From Cyclospora cayetanensis (lineage: Eukaryota > Apicomplexa > Conoidasida > Eucoccidiorida > Eimeriidae): a stretch of 64,000 nt of DNA. How positions within the stretch are numbered: the first letter of the stretch is position 1; the number at the start of each line of letters is the position of its first letter. The stretch spans positions 62,001 through 126,000 of the forward strand of contig NW_020312768.1 in assembly GCF_002999335.1 (NCBI RefSeq), given 5' to 3'. The notes beneath the pieces are model-generated. The model saw only the letters and a program-made list of their open reading frames with translations. It did no database searches and had not been told where the DNA came from. A program made the position numbers and the translations under genes. Below, in pieces: positions 10,101 through 21,800 of the stretch.

Positions 10101-13100
10101 CTGCAGCGATGGCAGCTCCTTGTGGCTCCGAGACGCAGGGAGAGATTGCATCTTTCGGGCTCATCAGCACGCGGTGGATATACACCGCTGCGCGCGGGGA
10201 CTGCAGCAGGAGCAGCGCATGCGCTGAGCAGCAAAACAGCCGCAGTCTGTGAGCCAAGACAGCGCACGCCCTAAGTAATGGCTCGTACAAAGGCGAATCC
10301 CACACGCTGCCGCCTTCGTGCGTGCCGTGAGGCTCCTGAAGAGGCCGTCTCTGCTCTCGCTGCTGCAGCCGCCGCAGCAAGCGCGCATGCGCTTGCTGCG
10401 GTGTCTCCTGAGACGCAGCGTCAACGCCCCACTGCGAAAGGCGGCACAAGAGGGGCAGCTGCAGGAGGCACTGCAGCAGCTCTACGCTAGCTGCTGCGGG
10501 AAGCGGCGGAAACGCAGCCAGGCATCGCAGAAAGGCTGCTGCTTCCGCAGCTCCATCCCCTTGCAGAGGCGGACGCGCGCTCTGCTCTTGTAGCTGCATG
10601 CTCCCCTCCGACTGCTCTTGTATCCTCTCTCGCCGGAAACGCTCGCGCAAATCAGCTGACGCATCCCTCAGGAGCAGTTGCAGCAGCTCAAGGTACAACG
10701 CCACTGGCGGCTGGAAAGCCGTCCGTCTTGCGGCTGCGCACTCTCCTGCCGTCGTCGCTGCTCTTGAGCCCTCTGCAGTCGACGCTGGCGCTCCTTCTGC
10801 AGCGGCAGCAGCAACGAGCTGGCATGCGAACGGCGCAAGCGCCTTGTGCTCAGCGAAAAGGCATAGCAAATCCATCCAGTCCGCATCCCGCTGCAGCACC
10901 AAGCGGGGAAGCAACGCCGCTGCAGCTTCTCGCTGCTGCTGCTGCAACAGCAGCCGCACCGCTTGCAGACTCGTTGCTGTCGCAAATTCGTCTGACACCA
11001 ACATGGCAGTGGAGAGGGCGAGCTCGACGTTGAGCGTGAGAGGCTGCTGCTGCAGCAACCACTGCACTTTATCCTGAGCATCTCGAGGTCGAAGCTGGAT
11101 TAAGGAGAGAGAACAGCGCAGCAGCACAAAATCAACAAAAGGCTTTCGTCACGCGCCGACCCCGAGGCAGCACCAACTGCCACTATTATTACACTAATCT
11201 TCCCCACCCTCTCCCTCAGCGATCTATTAAACACACAGACACACACACACAGACACACACACGCAGACACACACACAAAGACACACACACATGCAGACAC
11301 ACACACAAAGACACACACACGAAGACACACACACGAAGACACACACACGAAGACACACACACAAAGACACACACACAAAGACACACACACGAAGACACAC
11401 ACACGCAGACACACACACGAAGACACACACACGAAGACACACACACGAAGACACACACGACCAGCACCATCGGCTGCACATTAGCAACCTGAATACGTCT
11501 TACTGCGAATACATCAGCTCCACAGCACAGGATGCAGCCTCCCCCTTCAGCCATAGGGGCCACAAGGAAGTCTGCGTATTTGGAAGTGTGTGAGCCTCGC
11601 TCTGCGTCTTCTCTCTTCTCTGCTCTGTCTGGCTCTGCAACAACGCGTTGCCTCGATGGCGCTGCCGAGAAAGGCAGCCTCAGGCGTTGATGCGACACAA
11701 CGCAACCCCTGCCGCAAGAGACTAGCAGCAGCCACACGACAGCTTCTTCTGCCGAATCTTTCGATGCCACAACCGCGCAACTACCACCAGCGACGGCAGA
11801 TGCAGCAGCACGCTCGAGCTTGAGAAGACACAAGGCTGGCTGAAGGGCAGAAGGCAGCTCCGGACTGGGGAAGACACCGCGCACGCTGCTGCCTTTCAAA
11901 TCCACGGTGCTGATGACATGCCCACATCGAAACGCCGAGGCTGTCGCGCCCGCTGCATCCACGCCTGTCAGCGGCTGCGGATCTTCAGACGAGACGATGC
12001 GCAGCAGCTGCACCTCAGTCTCCCACGCTACCGCCAAGAGGTCGTCTTGCACCCACTGCAGGAGAGACGCGCTGCGAGGCGGTGCAGCCGTCTCGCTCGC
12101 TGCTGCAGTGCCTGCCGCTGCCGCCGTTCCCAAAGGTCTTTGCAAGCAGCAAACCTTCTGCTTGCTGCTTACGTGAAAGACATGAACGCTGCCTGAAGTC
12201 GTTCCCCATGCGAGGAGGGAGCCTCGCCATCGACAGCAGCATATAGGAGCATCCCCCTGCTGCAGGAGCACGTCGCGCTCTGCATAGAAGCCCCTCGTGT
12301 GGAGCAGCAGGCTGCCGTTCATACACCCCACTGCACACACGGAGCGCAGTCCACCCTCTCGCTGGTGCAAACTGCTTGCTGGTGCACTCGTCGAGGCGTG
12401 AAACTGGCGGAGACGAGAGAAGGAGGGGCCTCCTGGGAAGCTCGCCACCGTTCCTCCGCGAACTGCAGCTGCACAGCCTTGGAGAGAAGCTCGTGCAGCC
12501 TGCGCGTCGGAAAGAAGCGCAGCCGCGGCGGGGAAGTGCGACAGACTGCAATCTGGAGAAAGCGAGACGGAGAGGACGGGGTGGGTGTACTGCAGAGACA
12601 GCGTGGGGCCCACAGCCACGAATCCCCCTGCTTCCGCTGCTCCAGCCGCAGGAGTCTTTCCTGAACCGCGCTTCTTGCTGGAGGCGCTACTCGAGTTACT
12701 GCTGCTGCTGCAGGCGGGCAAAACGTGTATCAGCACACACCCCGTCAGACCCGCCGAAGCAAGAAGCGATCGAGGTGCAACACTGACATCCGTTATTTCA
12801 GCGTCATGGCCTTGTAGTACCCATACAGCTTGTTGCGGAGAGCTCATGTGCTGGGAAGAAGGAGAGCAGCTCTCTCTCGAGAGCGCTGCTGCTGCAGCCT
12901 CCTGCTCCTTGAGCTTCTCCTCACGCTCACGCGCCGGTAGAGGCACCAGCAGCAGCACGCCGTTGCAGAATCCGAGGGCAGCTCGACAGTCGCTTGCCAC
13001 TGCACACGCCGATATGCGGGTTCCGCTCTCCTGCTGGCTGTCTCGGAGGCGCGAGAATCCAGGGGAAGAGGCAAGCCAGCGAGGTAGAGGCACAGGTTGG

Positions 13101-13555
13101 CACTCATACATCTGCTGCTGCTGCTTTTGCTGCTTTTGCTGAAGGCGTTGAAGGGAATTCGCCGCAGGTTGCGGGGCCCGATTGTGTCTGAGGGAGCGAT
13201 CTCCGTCCCTTGTGGAGCCTTGGGGGAGCAGTTTTGTGATTAGCAGGCGCGTGAGAGACACGGCAGCAGCGCCTGCCGCATCTTCTTGGGTTGCACCCGC
13301 GAGGGACGCTAAGAACTGCTGCTGCAAGTTCTCTTGAGGCTGCGTTAGACTGCTGCAGTTCCTTGGCGGAGGCGCGTCCACTGGTCTTGAGGAGCTCTCG
13401 CCAGAGGGGCAACGCCCCTCACCGGGGTGACCTTGAAAAAAGGCCCCCTCTTCTGTGCTTGCTGCAGCGGGAGGCGGCTTTTGCTGCTCGTGCACTGTCA
13501 CAGTTTCTGCTGTTGCTGTTGCAGCAAGTGGAAACTGGCACTGCTTCCTCAGCAT
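7142..13555 (-). CDS. VPS41: Vacuolar protein sorting protein 41 (HOPS complex), with RING
   Basis: Exons 13555-11504, 11094-9682 and 9496-7142, all phase 0, give 1,939 residues, roughly twice the usual length because of low-complexity inserts. VPS41 is the Rab7-effector side of HOPS, which tethers late endosomes and lysosome-like compartments. The N-terminal half is a WD40-type propeller ([20 protein letters not shown]; then [39 protein letters not shown], matching the VPS41 block around RWRxxLIAWA). The first junction restores [18 protein letters not shown], like the family's VVAKPRDxDDHIxWLL. The second restores [21 protein letters not shown], like the clathrin-type repeat VxLYAEYDRPKLLPFLR. 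A RING-H2 ends the protein (about residues 1735-1890: [26 protein letters not shown]). An Ala-Thr-Gln repeat interrupts the helical domain. In Toxoplasma HOPS/CORVET subunits are needed for rhoptry and microneme biogenesis. The start at 13555 is the first in-frame ATG; an upstream exon cannot be excluded. Confidence 0.92.
8820..9246 (-). repeat. Coding CTG-rich repeat (Ala-Thr-Gln) in VPS41 exon 3
   Basis: About 430 bases built on TTGTGTTGCTGCTGC and variants, encoding some 140 residues of [13 protein letters not shown] repeat between the helical-repeat segments LLQEGG and [13 protein letters not shown]. No stop occurs in several other frames, which read as QQQHK on the same strand or VLLLL on the other; only the Ala/Thr/Gln frame joins the conserved flanks. 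Confidence 0.9.
11229..11459. repeat. 14-bp minisatellite in VPS41 intron 1
   Basis: About 16 copies of an ACACACACACGAAG-type unit with GCAG and AAAG variants. It lies wholly within the intron 11095-11503, whose ends are set by a GTAAGA donor and a TTAATCCAG acceptor. The [11 protein letters not shown] translation across it is therefore not protein. Confidence 0.9.
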
Positions 13556-14109
13556 CGCCTCTCCCTCCTCAGTCCCATAAAGTCACGTTCTGTGCTGTGG
13601 TTTATGTGCTACATACGACCGCTGTACTGGATGCCTTCGTTTCTTCCGACGCCGCTGTTGAGGCAGCAGCAGCTACAGATGTTCCCCGGCAGCAGTGCAG
13701 AGTGGTGCCAGCCATAGCGGACGAACCTCTACCCTTGTTGCATTAAGGAATACGTGATGAAGGACTGCAGTAGCGGAGGACTGCACCGAAGCTCCTGTCG
13801 TCGCTGTTTTTTGGGGGGGGGGGGAAGGGAGCCTAGTCACTTCAGAAGGTTTTCTTCTTTGCTAGGAGAAAAGTGCAAAGAACAAGAGTCAAGAGTTTTT
13901 CGCGAATGTTGCCGTCCTTTGCGCGGGTCGGTAGCGGCTGCTGGAGAAAGGGAATACGGCAGGTGTGGGAGAGCTGTATGCAGGCAGGGGGAGTTTCTCG
14001 CGCCTTAAAGTGGCTAGATCCTTTCCTGTATACGAACAGAACACCTGGAGAGAACATTTCTGATGTGTCTTTCCCCCTGAGGAACTTGTTGCCGCAACCC
14101 TCCTCCCCA

Positions 14110-14139
14110 GGGGCCCCCCGAGCAGCGGTCGGGGGCCCC
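14110..14139. repeat. Inverted repeat, GGGGCCCCC arms
   Basis: The arms GGGGCCCCCCGA and TCGGGGGCCCC enclose a 7-base loop. It is intergenic and belongs to the same GGGGCCCC palindrome class as those at 1566 and 1802. Confidence 0.8.
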
Positions 14140-15570
14140 AACAGCAGTACCCTGCATTAGCACAGCAAAACCCTTTAGGTGGGCGTTGGAAGCCGATGCC
14201 TTTGTCTTCGCACTATTAAGCTGAAGAGGCTGGGGTGGTCGGAACTTGGGAGAGCATTGCATCTTACACGCAAGATTAGCCACCCCGTCCAGTGCGCGGT
14301 CATAATAGCGGGTAAGACGAGCTCTTGAAGGTCATGGAAAAGCCAGCACACGTTCAATCAAAGGGTATGGGTAACCCAATGTGACTTGCCTGCGCTGGCA
14401 CCGCATCGCTCGCATGATCGGGATACCTTCCAATCACGCCGAGAGGTTTTGTTGCAATCCGGTGCACTAAACTACTGGGGGCCACAGTGCAAAAACACCC
14501 ACCCCGATCCGCATATGCCATGGTTAATACCCTGCGTTTGGCCTCTTCGACCCTCGCGTGGGGCACTCTGTGTTAAGGGGATGGTGGAGGATTGCGCTGC
14601 TTGCTAAAAGCACCAGAAACTCCCTCTGAAGCCTTTCGTGCATTTTTGGCTCCTCCTATCGTCAAGAGGAAACTTCCACCATCTGTGTAGCTAGAAAGCA
14701 GATGGATTGGCCCACAGTCCCAGCGGATCTTCCCTTATGGTCTCTATGAAGACCCTCAGCGTCACATGTATCTGGCCAAGCTGTACGTGCGCCTTCTGTA
14801 CTTCAACATTAGTATGTAACGAAACTTGGTTGATTAGTTCTCTGCTCTGGTTGAACAAGCGGTTCAGAGAATATTGAATTCATTAGCTGAGGAACGCTCG
14901 TGGTGGCGGTGCATATATGCGCTAACGCGCTACTTAAGACCGAGAGCGATTGCTGTGAGTGCTCAATGGATGCGCAAACGAAAAGTGTAGCTGCCTTTTC
15001 CCCAAAATGCTAAAATCTTACGGGGCAATTGCAAAAAGAGATTTTGTAGCCTTCTGTCTTGGGTTTGTAACGTTGTCGGAGATCTCCGTATGAAGATTTT
15101 GAACGCCGGACTCAAAGGACATGCAGTATGAAGTTACCGAGTCTTTGTTCAAGAGAACTCTCTGCTTTCCCTGCCCATGCTTCCCATACGTCCGAATGCA
15201 GGGGAGAGGAGGCACTGTCGTACGTATAGCTACATCACCAAAACATTTTGTGCGTTCACAGCTCGTTACACAGCGCCCAGCGCGTATCCACACAGAACGG
15301 CGTCTTGTTGTATCAAGCTAACTGTACTCCGCAATGGATAAAAAATCAAAAAGCAAAAAGACGAGTCAATAGTCTGCTAATTTTCAGCTGCCAATAGCCA
15401 GTGTACTAGAAAGTTTTGCGGCTTATCTAGCTTCGAATTCCTCAACAGCCGAAGTCAGCTGTGATCTAGCTGGTTAACTCGGTCGATGATCCAATGTATC
15501 ATTTCAAGCGCAATATCATCCCCATCATAACAAAAACAAGCGATCGTGTTTCGAAAGCGCATTTTTTACA

Positions 15571-15768
15571 ATGTCCGCACGGAAGTGGAAGGAAGAAGAC
15601 AGCTTACAACAGCTGTTTCAAGCATTGGAACCCGCAGTAGGGTACACCCCAACTGTGGGGGCAAACATTTTACGCCGCCACTTGCGACGTTCGCGAGCCG
15701 AAATCATGCACAGCGCAGTGTGCTATAGCGCAGTGGAAGTCGAGCCACTCCAGTTGAGCGGATACTGA
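15571..15768 (+). CDS. Small ORF, very tentative TAF10-like fragment
   Basis: ATG at 15571, 65 codons, TGA at 15766. It begins MSARKWKEEDSLQQLFQALE and continues GYTPTVGANILRRHL. The LxxLExxxxYTPTxxxxIL pattern recalls the histone-fold start of TAF10 (LxxYTPTIPDAVTxxYL), but the next helix of that fold is not visible here or in a nearby exon. It sits in repeat-poor DNA with no neighbouring coding evidence. It may be a chance ORF. Confidence 0.2.
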   Translation: MSARKWKEEDSLQQLFQALEPAVGYTPTVGANILRRHLRRSRAEIMHSAVCYSAVEVEPLQLSGY

Positions 15769-18737
15769 AGATAAAGGCGGAAGGTTGTACAGCTGGCGCT
15801 GCAATGCATGAGGGATTAGAGGAACCAGACAGCAGCGGTATAAAACAGCAGTGACATGAGGGAGAGGTGAGGCACATAAAATAGAGGTACGAAGCCCAAG
15901 GAAATGCCCAAATTTTCGCGAAGACGCTTGGTTAGAGTTTCAACGCCCAGAAGCTGCGAGTGTGTGAAGACACGGTTTTTTCTGTAGGATTACCATGGAA
16001 CCACGAGTTATTTTATTGAATTATTACAGCCTTCACATCACTTCCTTTTTAGACCTTGATGTGTATAATTAATGCTTTAGTTGAGCCAGTTTTTCGGTGC
16101 ATATTTTCACGCAAATCTACCGAGGTACATTCCCTGGTAATTGCTGATGGAGCATACTCGAATTTAGAGAAGAGCAGAAAACATGACACGCTGAACTGTT
16201 GTGCTACTGCGCCTCAACCCCTATGAACGAGTTCCGGCTGGGTATAGCCTAATTGTTACCACTTGCAAGCGTCTCGGGTCTGAGGTTCCTGCGCACAGAT
16301 CCTCCACTGTTTTCCACAGAAAGCTGCAAAGAGGTTACTACGAACTGCCTCGAGAACGCTTTGTTTTCTAGTTATATCATGCCACATGATTCCCAGCTGA
16401 AGGGGAGGGCAGGCAACAGGGCCTCTAATACGTTTGCCTTCTGAGTACTCTCAGCTTGCGCACGCAGCTGCACTCAGTAATTTGGCAAAATGACAAGCAG
16501 CTCACATCACTACAATGCTGGGGCACCCGCGTTGTGCAAAGAGAGAACAGTTGAAAGCTAAAGTCTACATTTAATGAATTTTTAGTTCTTTATTGGGCAT
16601 ACCTCCTGCACAGGAAAATCTACAATTGCAGGACCTTTCCCACTAGGCATATCGTGGTTTAATGCAACTCTCAAACATGCTTTCCCCTTACTGTGGAGAA
16701 GGACCACCTCTGTAGGCATCGCTATACATCTACTCATGTACGTGCACCACAATGACAGTGAGAGGGGAGAGAGAAATACGATAAAGCAATGGTTCTGAGG
16801 CCCTCAGAGCAGGGGAGACTCCGTGTAGATCCAGCATGCTGATCCAAGTACATGCTCACATGCATATCTGTGCATCCAGATGGACGGCTACACACATGTA
16901 CGTGTATATATTTATATATAGGTATAATCAGCAAGCACATGCGCGCCCCTAGAGGTACATTGGGGCCTCTCTATAGGGCCCTCACGGACACTTGCAGCGC
17001 AGCGACAAACTTGCCTCATCAGATAGAACTGCACTCAGGCAAGCCGGCTCTCTCAAAGCAGTTGCGTAGGGACCATGAATAAACACGTCTTGTATTCCCC
17101 TTGAGCCAAAGCACACCCAGGCTGCGGTCGCAGTCTGGCGCTGAGGCAAGACGTATCCTGCAAGGGGTTTGGAAGTCAGAACCAGAATACCAACACCACG
17201 GTGAGTCCCCATAGGGCTTCAGTGAAGCCACGCATGTTGCAGCACATCCTTTTCTGCACATGCGGCAGAAGTTCGTTCATCACCCGCCTATAGTAGGAGG
17301 ATAGGGCATGCCAAGTCAATCGCCGAGTGCCATGCTAACGGCACTATGCCCTGGTAGGCCCCTTCTGGACACCTGATGCAGACAGTATTACATACAACTG
17401 TCTCAAGGGAAACGCATGAGAAAGCCCGTAAGAGAGATGCTTCTTTCCCCCATTTTTGCGCCGGCTGACCAAGGGGCGAGGCGCAACAAACCAGAGGACC
17501 CCGGAGAATCTTACCTTGAGAAGCAGTCCCAATAGGAAATACCTCTCTGTCTGTGGGCCCTCGGTATACATAATCATATAAACTTCATAGGCGTATCTGT
17601 ATAGCTCCGAATGCATATACATATACAACAATTGTGTACCCGATCGTTTGTGTAAGCCAACTGCATACATATACACTGAAGAACAGACATTGAGCACATC
17701 TATATATATATATATGCGGAATATATATATGTATATATATCCACATCCACATGTACACCTAGTACACACACATATATATGTATCTTGAATACAAATAAGC
17801 TTGCACAGGGCTGGGGGCGAGCGTATGGAAAAGTATGCAAGGAGCGGCGCATGCAGGGAGGACCTCAGGCGCTTGGTCAGAGTCGTTTCTGCACATCAGT
17901 TTCCAACTGACGCGGCCTCTACTTTGAGGAGTTCCTACCGCTATGAGCACCCCGTGGAAGGAATCCGCCTCATGCAATTTGAAGCAGCACGACCGGATTT
18001 CTCGTAGGGGGCCTCTCAAGTGATTCGCTCGCGCGCATTTCAGCAAGAAGCCCTGTGAGGCAGGGATTTTTCTGAGCCTTTTCGCGGGCTCTACTCTGAG
18101 GCACGTCTCCGACCTTCAGGGGTGTTCAGCGTAATGCTCGTCGTCGGGGCTCTTACTCATGGGGCGGGATACGGGCATCTGGAGTGCCGTGGAAACTTGA
18201 ACAGCCCCATCATTGCGGCAGCTACCGAGGAACAATGCAGCTTTCAGCAGCCTCTTTCAAGTGCCCTTTTAACCTGCTTTTTTAGCACGCCTACTACAGC
18301 GTTGAAGGCACCGAGCCCTCCTTGCTCGCAGTGCATGGGGAAGGTGCTGCCGGGGAATATAGAATAATAGAGGAAGCTGTGACCTATTCCGGCTCCTAAA
18401 ACTTCCCTGTGTTTCGTGTTGAACCCCAGAAAGGGGATGTTTTCTCGTCCCGGTACAGACATGTCCAAATGCCGCAGCACGGGCTCGCGGCCACATGTTG
18501 ACGCAAAGTTTGTTGTTACATACGGAATGAAGCCCTCGCGCATCGCCTGAGCAAGCCGCACGCACGCGCCAAGCAGTCCTCGACAACAACCAACGCTACG
18601 CTTCGCTCTTTTACGCAGCCTCAGAACACACTGCGAGGCTCCACGGCGTGCCTGGCGCTGTCACGCACACCGCGGGAGAAAGGACGGCCTGCATCGACAT
18701 CCTACGCTGTTGTTTCTCTGCTGCCGTACATGTTGCC

Positions 18738-18862
18738 GCTGTGAATGCTGCTGCTGCAAATGCTGTTGCTGTATATGCTACTGCTGTAAATGCTGCTACT
18801 GTAAATGCTGCTACTGTAAATGCTGCTACTGTAAATGCTGCTGCTGTAAATGCTGCTGCAGC
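18738..18862. repeat. 15-bp tandem repeat (TGCTGCTACTGTAAA)n
   Basis: About eight copies, just beyond the stop of the large minus-strand ORF. On the minus strand one frame reads AAFTV repeats and is open to 18611; another meets TAG quickly. It is either 3' UTR or a spliced C-terminal tail. Confidence 0.85.
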
Positions 18863-18884
18863 TACGCAAAGCGTATTCGACACA

Positions 18885-21800
18885 TCAGAAACTGACCTGT
18901 ACCGCCATTTCCGGGGTGAAGGGTTTTCCGTCGAGTTTTCGACCCCAATTGTGCGTCCGTGAAGCCCTCCATGGCCACAGCTGGTGCATGACGAACCGCA
19001 GACGGCCAAGCAAATCCTCCAAATACTCCGCATCTGGACTGCTAGAGCCTGCGCTATGCACGGCGCATATCGGAGGAGGAGCAGTCGATGCGCAGGCCCC
19101 TTTAGCAGCAGCGGCAGCAGCAGCGGGTAAATGCGGTTTGCGCAGTGTGGCTCCCTGTCTGCTCTGGCAGGGCCCTTTTGAGCGCTTGAGATCGTCGTGC
19201 ACGCCTTTCGCAGGAGAAACAGTGGCTCCAGATACTGCAGCTGGAGGATGCTTTGGATCGTTCGTTGACACTGACACGCAAGACAACCGCCGACGCTTTC
19301 TCAGGGGAAGCTCTCTCAGAGCTTCACCCCGTATCCTCGACAAGCTTCGCATAACGAGAGACTTTCCCTTGCCCGTTTTCTCGGGAGACGGCGCGCTTCT
19401 CGACGAGGGGGGCCCCTGGGGGGCCCCCCCTCCATTCGCGTCCGTGCGATTCAACAGAGAGGCCCTTCGAGTCCGCAGACACCACTGCAATGGACTGCAG
19501 CGTTCATTAGAAGCAGCCGGAGCGCAGCGACATGCAGAACGAGCTGCAGCTTGGCTCGCCTCCGCTGCTGCAGAATGGGGAGCTGAGATTTCTTGCCGCA
19601 CGCCCTGAGCCTCTGTACGCGGGGAGAAGCACCTATAGCTCGCTTCTGATCCTCCTCCCGATGCTGCTTCCGGCGTTGCTGCCAACGCGACAGCGCTGCA
19701 AGCAGCAGCACCGCCTTGCACTGTGCTGCTTTCTCCCGCCCTCGGTACGACCGCTTCCGATGCGCCAGGCTTCTCCGTCCCCGTCGCATCCTTGGCGTGA
19801 GCAGCCGCTCTCTGAGTATCCGCTGAATCGGCGACAACAACGGCAACGGCCTTCTTCGCGAACTCCCCGCAGCCGCCACGCGCAGCCGAAGCTGCTGCAT
19901 GAGAAGCATCATCGGGCGTGTTGTCGTCGTGTCTAGGGGATTCGATAAGGCCCTCTCCCTCTGCGGCTTTCACCTCTTGAGAATCACCCCCTGGTTCTGA
20001 CGTCATCGGTGTCTTGGCGTTCATAAAGGGAAAAATTGGGGGCGAGACGGCATTCCCAGTTCCACGACGTTCTATCTCCCCCGCAACTGTAACAGTAGCA
20101 GCAGCAGCAGAAGTAGTCGTCGTGCGCGACATTCCTGCTGCTGTGGCTGCATCGGATGCACCAGGCAACGCACCGCAACCAGAGAAAGCGGGCTTTCGGC
20201 TTTCCAGCTCCAACGCCCCTTGAGACTGCAGCTGCCCTCCCTCCTGCTGAAGCATTCGTTCTTCCAGAAGTGCCTTGGAAGATGCTGTCTTTGGATGCGT
20301 CTGCGTGATCAAGCCAAGCAACCCGTTTGCCGCGAGCCCAGCTGCGAAAGCCTCCGTCGTTGGTGTCTCAAGCCCTCGATCGACGGCAACAAGAGGGGGA
20401 GACTTCCCTGCAGCAGCGGGGGGCCCTTTGGGGGGCCCTTTGGGGGGCCCTTTGGGGGGCCCCTCCAGAAGGATCTCCTGAGCGAGAAGAGGGGCAGTTA
20501 TGGGCTCTTCTCTGGCGGCCTTAAGAGGCTCCGAAGAAGGCGCTGTTGTCTCTGCATTGCATGCACAGCAGCATCCAGATTCCACAGCGCTCTCTGGGAG
20601 TGGGGAGGCAACCTTCGCAGGCAAGCCGACATGGGGAGCGTCCAGCGTTGCCAGTCTCAGGGGGCCCCCCAGCACTCCAGAGCTGTTGGACTGGCGAACC
20701 GCAGAGGCTGGGGAGGCGCGATCCGCGCATGCGCTTCTCCTCAGCTTCGCGCGGAGACAGCCCCTTTCGCCTTCCGCAAGGGGAAGCTGCAGAGAGGCCT
20801 CTGCAAAACTGCGCTCGGATCCAGGCGCTGCCCTCTCGGGGGAGGCTTCCAGCCACCTCCATCTGTTGCGCCGCATGTCAGGAGGAGGATATTTAGGGGC
20901 CTTTTTGGCCTTGCAGAGCTCCTCCAACGTGTCGCGCGTCGCTCTCATCGCCTCCGTCTCTGAAAGGGAGGGGCCCCTCAGGGGCCCCCGAGGGGCCCTG
21001 AGAAAGTACCCTTTCCTGGAGAGGCCACCGACAAGACACGGCTCCTCGAGCTTGACTTCGCCGACGCCTCGAGAGAAACTCCTCAGGCGCTCTTCTTGCG
21101 GCGAAAGCAGCAGCAAATGCTTCTGCAAGTGCTCACGCAGGCGAGCCTGCAGTCTGGAAACACGCCGCTGTGCCTTCTGCAGCTGCTGCTGGAGCATCGC
21201 GTCGACGCTCAGCGTTTCGAGGTGTCGTCCCTTAGGGGCCTCCATGAGGGGCCCCAGGGCCCCCCGGGTGACGGGGGAGCTCTCGGGGCTTTGGATCGCG
21301 CAGGCTGGACTGTGGCTGCATGCGAAAGGCATCCGCAGCTGCCGCTTCAGGGGCAGGTGTTGCGAGTTGCTCTGTCTGCGTCGGGGAGACGACCTAGGAT
21401 TCCTGCGAGGCGAGGCGGCACGCTGCCTCGTCAGCGACATCTGGGCGAGAGCGACAGCCGACTCAGAGGCAGCGGAGCTCGGAGCGCAGACAGCCTGCCG
21501 CAAAGCGTTTCCCCTCTCTGGGAGTTTGCACGACGCGTTTGTGGCGCGGCAGCCTCCCCTGTCGCTCTCGCGAGAACGCTTGCGACAAGAAGCTGCCTCG
21601 CGAGATGCCTCTCGATCTGAAGCGTCTAAGGCTCTGCTGACTCCTGATGCGGCCTTTTCCACGGCGCCTCCAGTGTCTTTCCCGCTACGATCGGGAGGGA
21701 GAAGGAGGAGGCTTCTGCGAAGCGCCTTGCTGAACGCGCACTCGACGGGGGAGCCCTTTGCTGCTGGGTGGTTCCCAAGAAGGGCAGTCTCCGAAGAGCA

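Larger units (their letters stand above)
13556..18884. other. Repeat-poor block, no confirmed gene
   Basis: Over 5 kb without a supported gene. Contents: a G12 run near 13813; an inverted repeat at 14110-14139; a 65-codon ORF at 15571-15768 (listed separately); a TA tract near 17700-17740; and a 15-bp repeat at 18738-18862. CAG/CTG tracts are absent from about 13.8 to 18.7 kb. Confidence 0.5.

Noticed and set aside
11216..11487. CVFVCVS / [13 protein letters not shown]s
   Set aside because: Translation of the 14-bp minisatellite, which lies inside a well-defined VPS41 intron.
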